The notes beneath the pieces are model-generated. The model saw only the letters and a list, made by a program, of their open reading frames with translations. It was not told the DNA's origin and ran no database searches. A stretch of 11,528 nucleotides of DNA from positions 1-11,528 of the forward strand of contig JALTXS010000140.1 of NCBI GenBank assembly GCA_027048265.1. Direction: 5' to 3'. The position numbers were made by a program, and so were the translations under genes. Positions within the stretch are counted from its first letter, which is position 1, and each line of letters opens with the position of its first letter. The DNA comes from Desulfurococcales archaeon. GTDB taxonomy: Archaea; Thermoproteota; Thermoprotei_A; Sulfolobales; Fervidicoccaceae. Shown piece after piece: positions 6,832-11,528 of the stretch.

Positions 6832-6839
6832 GGGGAGAG
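6832..6839 (+). promoter_or_regulatory. Shine-Dalgarno site setting the nreA start
   Basis: GGGGAGAG lies 4 bases before the GTG at 6844. The earlier in-frame GTG at 6823 has no SD, so 6844 is preferred. Confidence 0.45.
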
Positions 6840-6843
6840 CGCC

Positions 6844-8073
6844 GTGCCCATACCCGCGGAGTTGTGTATAAGGTGCAAGGGATACAAGCTGCTATGCGGC
6901 CTCCCCCAGTGCCCCCTCCTTGAGAAGCACCGCTCCGCCCTCCGCTCCTACCTCAGCGTAGCCCCCAGGAGGTTCGTGGAGGGCGCCACCCCACCCAGCC
7001 TTCTTGTGGGTGAGAGGGGCTATCCCCGGGTCCCCGTCCTCCTCCAGGTCCCCCCCGGCGTCGAGGGGGACAGGGCAAGGGAGTACGACGACCCCCGCGG
7101 CTGGTGGGGCAAGCTGGGGCTGGGCGACATAGTGCGCCTGCGCTCCTACATGGTCTCGGGCGTCGCCCGGGTCGAGGCCAGCGACCCGTGGAGGCTCTAT
7201 GAGAAGGAGTATGGCCTCGCAGCCCTAAGCGAGAAACCAGTGGCAACAAGCATGTCCCTCGAGAAGCCCCCCCGGCCCAACCTTGTATTCGACGATGTCA
7301 ACAAGCCCCTAGGCCCCACGGCCCGGATGAGGGAGGCCCGGTTAGAGGACAACCCCCGGCTCCCCCGTGTGCTCGAGAGGCTCGTGTGGGACGACCTAAG
7401 GGCCAGGGACGCTGTGGTTGAGGCCCATGCGAGGGGCCTTGACGTCTACACAATTGTGAGGGCCCTGAGCCTCGGCTTCCTGGGGAAGAGCAGGAAACGC
7501 CGCCTCGTGCCGACTAGGTGGGCCATAACCGCTGTTGACGACATGCTCGCTCAGAGCCTCCTGAGGGTGGTGAACAGGTTCAGCCCACTGGGCTCCCCTG
7601 AGCTATACCAGGCGGAGTACCTGTACAACAGGTTCCTGGTAATACTGCTCCCTGGAGGCTACAGGGGGCTCTGGGTGGAGGTTTGGCACCCCAGGGGAGT
7701 CTGGACCCCCGGAGCCTCGCAACCCCTTGTCTTCGAGGCCGGGGAGAACCCCCATGGGGTTATAAGGCCCCCCGACGGAGGCTACTCCGCGGCCCGGCTT
7801 CCCGTGGTGGAGCACCTTTACCGGAGGAGTCGTAAAGCCGCGGTCGTCATACTGAGGGAGATCCTACCCGGCTACATAGTGCCCTTGGGCAACTGGCACA
7901 TAAGGGAGACCGTGAGAAGGGCCCTTGAGACCCGGCCCCAGAGGCCTGTTGATTTAGAGGAAGTGATAGCCAAGGTGAGGGAATGGCTCTCCCCCGGTCC
8001 CCACGTGGAGCGGGTGATGAGGAGCCTGGGGAGGTTCCTGGGACAGAGAATGCTTGATGAATACGTTTATTAG
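6844..8073 (+). CDS. nreA: Archaeal DNA repair protein NreA
   Basis: Nre proteins are archaea-specific repair factors; Haloferax NreA works in DNA-damage repair and contacts PCNA. The 409-residue product begins with a zinc-finger-like set, C8-x2-C11-x6-C18-x4-C23 (LCIRCKG...LCGLPQCPLL), the family hallmark. It continues through the Nre N- and C-terminal domains (DUF650/DUF651 type), with recognisable RPNLVFDDVNKPLGPTA, VWDDLRARDAV and REILPGYIVPLGNWHIRE segments. The last nine residues, QRMLDEYVY, fit a PCNA-interacting (PIP) box: Gln401, Leu404, Tyr407, Val408. GTG 6844 is chosen over GTG 6823 because GGGGAGAG precedes it. The gene lies 31 bases after the PhoU-RCK_C gene and may share its transcript. 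Confidence 0.92.
   Translation: MPIPAELCIRCKGYKLLCGLPQCPLLEKHRSALRSYLSVAPRRFVEGATPPSLLVGERGYPRVPVLLQVPPGVEGDRAREYDDPRGWWGKLGLGDIVRLRSYMVSGVARVEASDPWRLYEKEYGLAALSEKPVATSMSLEKPPRPNLVFDDVNKPLGPTARMREARLEDNPRLPRVLERLVWDDLRARDAVVEAHARGLDVYTIVRALSLGFLGKSRKRRLVPTRWAITAVDDMLAQSLLRVVNRFSPLGSPELYQAEYLYNRFLVILLPGGYRGLWVEVWHPRGVWTPGASQPLVFEAGENPHGVIRPPDGGYSAARLPVVEHLYRRSRKAAVVILREILPGYIVPLGNWHIRETVRRALETRPQRPVDLEEVIAKVREWLSPGPHVERVMRSLGRFLGQRMLDEYVY
8066..8072 (+). promoter_or_regulatory. Candidate TATA element for the S2P-like gene
   Basis: TTTATTA overlaps the nreA stop codon. A transcript start about 27 bases later would be near 8096, leaving a roughly 20-base leader to the TTG at 8116. This is weak evidence on its own. 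Confidence 0.3.
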
Positions 8074-8088
8074 AAGCCCCCGCTTAGA

Positions 8089-8102
8089 CCCCTGGGCAGG
8101 GG
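8089..8102 (+). repeat. Short inverted repeat overlapping the S2P-like gene's SD
   Basis: CCCCT, loop GGGC, AGGGG gives a perfect 5-bp stem. The right arm overlaps the GGGGAGG SD (8099-8105) of the next gene, so folding could limit ribosome access. Confidence 0.4.
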
Positions 8103-8115
8103 AGGATGGTCAGCG

Positions 8116-8679
8116 TTGAGCTTGCCCGTGTTGGTGGAGCTCTTCCGGGAGCTCAACAGGACCGAGGCGAGGGCGCTAGCGGCCGCAATGCTGGGGGTCT
8201 CACTGGCGCTTTCGCCTAAGTTCGGGGTCTACGGCATTGTGAGTGTTCTTATTGGGTTCATCGTCCACGAGATGGCGCATCGCCAGACCGCGCGTGGCCT
8301 GGGGTGCGCCAGCCGGTTCATGCTGGACCCCTTCGGATATGCCCTGACCCTTGTATCCACTCTACTACCCATAGCCTTCCTCGCCCCCGGGTACGTGGGT
8401 ATAAGTTGCTGGGGGGTCCTAATAGGGCCCCGGGAGAGCCTTAGGATAAGCGCCTCGGGGCCCGCCACAAACATTGTGATGGCCCTGCTAGCCTTCCTAC
8501 TCCTCAAAACGGGGTTCTTCCACCCCTTCCTCTACGTCTTCGCGGTAATCAACAGCTGGCTCGCCCTCTTCAACCTAATCCCCCTGGGCCCCCTGGACGG
8601 GGCCAAGATACTGAGGGCCAGCCCTCCCACCTGGTTCGCCATGGTGGCTGTGAGCGCCATACTCTACCTGGCACTCTAG
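8116..8679 (+). CDS. Site-2-protease-like (M50) membrane metalloprotease
   Basis: S2P enzymes are zinc proteases that cut substrates within the membrane. The 187-residue product has the zinc-binding HEMAH at 51-55 inside a hydrophobic helix (FIVHEMAHRQTARGLG). It also has the second family motif NLIPLGPLDG at 153-162, with Asp161 as third zinc ligand. Several transmembrane segments flank these (about 20-35, 38-56, 74-92, 113-131, 137-155, 171-187). No PDZ or CBS domain is present, so this is a minimal core S2P. The first in-frame start is TTG 8116, with GGGGAGG at 8099-8105, 10 bases upstream. It lies 42 bases after nreA and may be cotranscribed or have its own weak promoter. The substrate is unknown. 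An out-of-frame ATG at 8106 gives only a short ORF. Confidence 0.88.
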   Translation: MSLPVLVELFRELNRTEARALAAAMLGVSLALSPKFGVYGIVSVLIGFIVHEMAHRQTARGLGCASRFMLDPFGYALTLVSTLLPIAFLAPGYVGISCWGVLIGPRESLRISASGPATNIVMALLAFLLLKTGFFHPFLYVFAVINSWLALFNLIPLGPLDGAKILRASPPTWFAMVAVSAILYLAL

Positions 8680-8711
8680 TCCCCAGGGTGTCGTCACATT
8701 ATTATTGCCAC

Positions 8712-8767
8712 GGTGTGCAAAAGAACACCCGTGCGCCCCCCGTGGCAGCGGGTAGTGGGGGTGTTCT
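8712..8767 (+). promoter_or_regulatory. Alternative inverted repeats in the leader of the cation transporter gene
   Basis: AGAACACCC (8722-8730) and GGGTGTTCT (8759-8767) are perfect 9-bp inverted repeats with a 28-base loop. The left arm can instead pair locally through GGTGT (8712-8716) and ACACC (8725-8729). The right arm overlaps GGGGGTG (8757-8763), the only SD-like sequence before the ATG at 8776. This could be a DNA operator or an RNA switch. Function is inferred from sequence alone. Confidence 0.4.
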
Positions 8768-8775
8768 AACGGGAT

Positions 8776-9906
8776 ATGGCCGCAATCATACCCGTTCCCG
8801 AAGAACCTGTAATGGGGGTTACCCTGGCCCTCTCCACGATCCTTGTCCTCATCCTCGTCCTCCCCTTCAAGGTGAGGGTTGTTGAGGAGAACCTTGAGTA
8901 TTTTTTCTTCGCCATGGGACTCGTGGCGGTTGGCGTTATATATGGGCTGGGCCTCGCTGGTGCTGAGGAGATTAAGGAGATCTTCAAGCTAGCGTCGAGA
9001 ACCCCCGTCATGATAGGTGGCATGCCCATAGGGATAACACAAGTGGTCCTCATAGCGGGACTGTTCTTCTACTTCATGGGGGACAGGGTGTACAGGGGGA
9101 TAAACAGGCTCCTTTTCAAGATAGGCTTCCCCCTCTTTGCCTTCATCATAGTGGTCACACTGGGCCTTGTATCTAGCATAATCTCAGTCATAGTCACGGC
9201 TGTGATACTCTCCGAGATAATAAGCGCCCTCCCCCTGAAGAGGGAGCAGAAAATAGAACTGGCCGTAATAGCCGCTTTCGCAGTGGGCCTAGGGGCTGCC
9301 TTAACGCCCGTGGGTGAGCCCCTTTCAACGATAGCAGTCTCTAAGCTGAGCGGGCCGCCCTACTACGCTGACTTCACATTCCTGTTCAGGATAATAGGCC
9401 ACCTGGTAATACCCGGGGTTATCGTCTTAGGGATCTATGCATGGTACAAGATGAGGAAGTACGCCCCCGATCCAAGCCTTGCTGGTAAGACGGCGCCCGA
9501 GGCGGGGGGCCAGAGCCTCCGAATGGTGGTGGAGAGGGCGGTTAAGGTCTACCTTTTCGTGGCAGCGCTGGAGATGCTGGGTGCTAGCTTCACGCCCCTC
9601 ATCTACTGGTACCTCTCTAAGCTGCCCGGATGGGCCCTCTACTGGATCAACATGGTCTCGGCGGTGCTGGACAACGCGACGCTGACTGCGGCGGAGATAG
9701 CTCCCTTCCTAGACCTCCTCCAGATAAAGAGTGCCCTAATGTCACTCCTCATATCCGGGGGCATGCTGATACCCGGCAACGTCCCCAACATCGTGCTGGC
9801 GGGAAGGCTGGGGATAAAGAGCAAGGAGTGGGCCCGGGTGGGTGTCCCCATAGGCCTGGTCCTCCTCATGGTGTACTTCGTACTCGTGGAGGTGCTCAAG
9901 CTTTGA
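8776..9906 (+). CDS. DUF1646-type predicted cation transporter (ion transporter superfamily)
   Basis: This 376-residue membrane protein has about ten hydrophobic segments. Its motifs are those of NhaD/ArsB-like ion transporters: GAALTPVGEPLST at 173-185, VLDNATLTAAE at 297-307, and ISGGMLIPGNVPNIV at 326-340. The last two form the second inverted-repeat motif region of the fold. Overall length and pattern match the archaeal DUF1646 group of predicted cation transporters; the ion is not known. ATG 8776 is the first start after an in-frame stop at 8767. Its best SD candidate is GGGGGTG at 8757-8763, 12 bases upstream and inside an inverted repeat. An alternative is ATG 8812. Its last codons contain the SD of the USP gene, and the two overlap in a TTGA arrangement, so they are translationally coupled. 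Confidence 0.85.
   Translation: MAAIIPVPEEPVMGVTLALSTILVLILVLPFKVRVVEENLEYFFFAMGLVAVGVIYGLGLAGAEEIKEIFKLASRTPVMIGGMPIGITQVVLIAGLFFYFMGDRVYRGINRLLFKIGFPLFAFIIVVTLGLVSSIISVIVTAVILSEIISALPLKREQKIELAVIAAFAVGLGAALTPVGEPLSTIAVSKLSGPPYYADFTFLFRIIGHLVIPGVIVLGIYAWYKMRKYAPDPSLAGKTAPEAGGQSLRMVVERAVKVYLFVAALEMLGASFTPLIYWYLSKLPGWALYWINMVSAVLDNATLTAAEIAPFLDLLQIKSALMSLLISGGMLIPGNVPNIVLAGRLGIKSKEWARVGVPIGLVLLMVYFVLVEVLKL
9888..9894 (+). promoter_or_regulatory. Shine-Dalgarno site setting the USP start
   Basis: GGAGGTG, inside the end of the transporter gene, lies 8 bases before the TTG at 9903. It decides the start of the USP gene, although the frame is open far upstream. Confidence 0.6.
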
Positions 9907-10754
9907 CCGGGAATCCAAGCTACGAGAAGGCCCTCCTTCCACTAGACCTATCAAAGGAGGCCCATAGGGTCGTCCACTACGCGGAAATGTACAAGGCTAT
10001 GGGGGTCAGGAGGGCCTACCTACTCCACGTCCTTGACCAAAGCCTCCTCGAACACGTGATAGCCGGCTACGACCCCCACCGGCTCGTCGAAGAGCACGGC
10101 AAAGAGGCTGCTAAGAGACTCGAGAAGGTCGCGAAGGAGCTTAGGGAAACGGGGCTTGGGGTAGAAGTACTCCCGGTCAAAACCGGGCACGTGGCAAGGG
10201 TTATAGCAGATACTGCTAAGGAGCTGGGCGTCGGCCTAACCATAATGACCGACCGTGGACAGGGGTTCTTCAAGATAAAACTCCTCGGGAGCACGGTAGA
10301 GGAATACGCAAACACCTGTGCAACCCCCCTCCTCGTTATAAAGACACGTTTCGGGGAACGCCACGTGACCAAAATACTACTCGCCCTGTCCTTCGCAGAC
10401 GAGGAGCTTGACCAGACCCTGCTAGCCCACGCGCAGTTCCTCCACGAGAAGACAGGCGCCAACATAACCGTGCTGCACGTCGTCGAGCAAGGTGACGACG
10501 CCCGGGCCAGGGAGGTCTTGGGGAACAAGACTCTAGCCTACAACCTGGGAGAGCCCCGCCTCGTGGTGGAAAAGGGCAGGCCCTACAGGGTTATCCTAGA
10601 GTGGGTAGAGAAGACGCGGCCCGACCTCCTCATGATAGGCAACGACGAGTGCATGGATAGGGACCCCGGGGAGCATAGAGTTTTCCAGGGCTCGGTATCC
10701 GACATCATCCTCAAGAGAAGCCCCGTGCACGTGCTGGTCGTGCCCAAGCCATGA
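9903..10754 (+). CDS. Universal stress protein with two UspA domains
   Basis: The 283-residue product has two tandem Usp domains, about 5-147 and 153-281. Domain 1 shows YEKALLPLDLSKEA, LLHVLDQS, and a nucleotide-loop-like GQGFFKIKLLGS (Gly119-x9-Gly129-Ser130) followed by CATPLLVIK. Domain 2 shows KILLALSFADEE, NITVLHVVE, LLMIGN and FQGSVSDIILKRSPVHVLVV. The nucleotide-binding glycines are incomplete in domain 2, so it may not bind ATP. TTG 9903 overlaps the stop of the transporter gene and has a strong SD 8 bases upstream. An open frame upstream of it is only a shadow of the transporter gene. Usp domains often accompany antiporters and may regulate them, so a role with the upstream transporter is likely but inferred. 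Its 3' end overlaps the methylthiotransferase gene by 44 bases. Confidence 0.9.
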   Translation: MTGNPSYEKALLPLDLSKEAHRVVHYAEMYKAMGVRRAYLLHVLDQSLLEHVIAGYDPHRLVEEHGKEAAKRLEKVAKELRETGLGVEVLPVKTGHVARVIADTAKELGVGLTIMTDRGQGFFKIKLLGSTVEEYANTCATPLLVIKTRFGERHVTKILLALSFADEELDQTLLAHAQFLHEKTGANITVLHVVEQGDDARAREVLGNKTLAYNLGEPRLVVEKGRPYRVILEWVEKTRPDLLMIGNDECMDRDPGEHRVFQGSVSDIILKRSPVHVLVVPKP

Positions 10755-11528
10755 TGGGTTCGCCCTCTCCACTATCATCATCCCCCAGCACCTCTACTAC
10801 CTCGCCCCTCAGGTCAAAGAAGGTGGCATCAACGATCCTCACCCTAACCCTGCTTCCCAGACCGACCCCCTCCTTCCTTCCAATTACGACGCTGTTGTAG
10901 TTGTCCAGCCTGGCTGTGAGGCTGTCCCTCCCAAGGACCCCCTCCTCCACCACAACAGCTGTTAGAAGGCGGCCCACATAGCCTCTGTTGTACTCAAGCC
11001 CTATGCGCGCGTAGACCTCCATCAGCCGTCGGCTCCTCTCCTTCTTCACGGGCTCCGGGACCTGGGGTAGCCTCGCGGAGCGCGTGAAGGGTCGGGGGGT
11101 GTACTGTGCAAGGTGTATGCGCTCGAAGCGCAGTCTCTCGACAAGCTCAACGGTGTTCTGGAAGGCCTCCTCGTCCTCGCCCGGGTGGCCCACTATTATG
11201 TCGGTTGCAAGATATAGGTCCTCTACCTCCCCCCTTGCCTGGGCCACCATTTCCTCATACTCCTCCACAGTGTACCTCCGGTTCATTATCCTGAGCACTC
11301 GGTTGTCCCCCGACTGCACGGGGAGGTGGAGGAACTTGTACACTCGGGGGTCCTTCATGAGGGGGAGCAGCCTGTCCATGACCTTCCTGAAGAGCTCCGG
11401 TGTCATCATGCCGAGTCTAATCCTATAGTCCCCCTCTACGCGGGAAAGTATCTCCTCGAGCAGGTCGGGTAACAGGGGCTTTCCCGCAAGATCGTAGCCA
11501 TAGGCGGCGAGGTCCTGGCCCGTCAGCT
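10711..11528 (-). CDS. tRNA t6A methylthiotransferase, radical-SAM MiaB/MtaB family (5' end outside window)
   Basis: The enzyme adds a methylthio group to t6A37 in tRNAs (archaeal e-MtaB/CDKAL1 type). The window holds the second half of the gene. The frame continues past the first internal ATG (11409) to the window edge, where it reads LTGQDLAAYGYD, a family motif. It then shows RIRLGMMTPE, FLHLPVQSGDNRVLRIMNRRYT, TDIIVGHPGEDEEAF and YTPRPFT, all diagnostic of methylthiotransferases. The C-terminal part is a TRAM domain (GYVGRLLTAVVVEEG ... VRVRIVDATFFDLRGEVVEV), which binds RNA. The N-terminal UPF0004 domain and the CxxxCxxC Fe-S cluster lie outside and cannot be checked. The gene ends in a short Asp/Gly/Arg-rich tail whose last 44 bases overlap the USP gene tail to tail. 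Confidence 0.93.
   Translation of the reverse strand, partial: LTGQDLAAYGYDLAGKPLLPDLLEEILSRVEGDYRIRLGMMTPELFRKVMDRLLPLMKDPRVYKFLHLPVQSGDNRVLRIMNRRYTVEEYEEMVAQARGEVEDLYLATDIIVGHPGEDEEAFQNTVELVERLRFERIHLAQYTPRPFTRSARLPQVPEPVKKERSRRLMEVYARIGLEYNRGYVGRLLTAVVVEEGVLGRDSLTARLDNYNSVVIGRKEGVGLGSRVRVRIVDATFFDLRGEVVEVLGDDDSGEGEPIMAWARPARARGFS

Noticed and set aside
8106..8220. ATG just after GGAGG ahead of the S2P-like gene.
   Set aside because: Out of frame with the protease; gives only a short ORF ending near 8220 with no features. The SD more likely serves TTG 8116.
9630..9902. Open frame extending the USP protein by 91 residues upstream.
   Set aside because: It is a shifted frame of the transporter gene; a strong SD and family alignment place the start at TTG 9903.
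10067..10528. 153-residue antisense open frame over the USP gene.
   Set aside because: Ser-rich shadow translation without family features.
1..11528. Search by eye for CRISPR arrays, tRNA genes, insertion sequences, attachment sites and C/D box sRNAs.
   Set aside because: No spaced direct repeats, cloverleaf, transposase, or paired C and D boxes in the gaps between genes were seen. A covariance-model search would be needed to exclude small RNAs.

Overview
The window looks like chromosomal DNA of a hyperthermophilic, probably aerobic crenarchaeon, most likely Aeropyrum or a relative in the Desulfurococcales (inference). The signs are an archaeal release factor aRF1, an Nre-type archaeal repair protein, AT-rich TATA boxes, GGAGGTG-type Shine-Dalgarno (SD) sites, frequent TTG and GTG starts, high GC with AGG/ATA-rich codon use throughout, and a heme O synthase that points to a heme-copper oxidase. 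Codon use looks alike across the genes. I see no insertion sequence, phage gene, CRISPR array, tRNA or rRNA.

Layout. (1) Positions 1-1220, plus strand: an iron-uptake group made of the C-terminal half of feoB, a 53-residue Cys-rich protein, and feoA. (2) Positions 1161-3346, minus strand: a membrane-anchored thioredoxin fused to a CcdA/DsbD-type thiol-electron transporter, followed by ctaB. They look like one operon for redox handling and heme in respiratory-enzyme assembly. The 3' end of ctaB overlaps the 3' end of feoA. (3) Positions 3538-4659, plus strand: aRF1, followed by a hairpin plus T-rich tract. (4) Positions 4728-5504, minus strand: a MOSC-domain protein. (5) From a divergent promoter region (5505-5618), plus strand: a cytosolic protein with PhoU and RCK_C domains in duplicate, then NreA with a C-terminal PIP box, then a site-2-protease-like membrane metalloprotease. 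(6) Positions 8680-9906: a leader with alternative inverted repeats, then a DUF1646-type cation transporter translationally coupled to a double universal-stress-protein gene (9903-10754). (7) Positions 10711-11528, minus strand: the C-terminal part of a radical-SAM tRNA methylthiotransferase (ms2t6A type), cut by the window end and overlapping the USP gene tail to tail.

Most of the window is ordinary housekeeping and transport. No defence or mobile system is visible. The parts most worth a second look are the small Cys-rich ORF inside the feo group, the Trx-CcdA fusion next to ctaB, the duplicated PhoU-RCK_C protein, and the transporter leader whose inverted repeat includes the likely SD.
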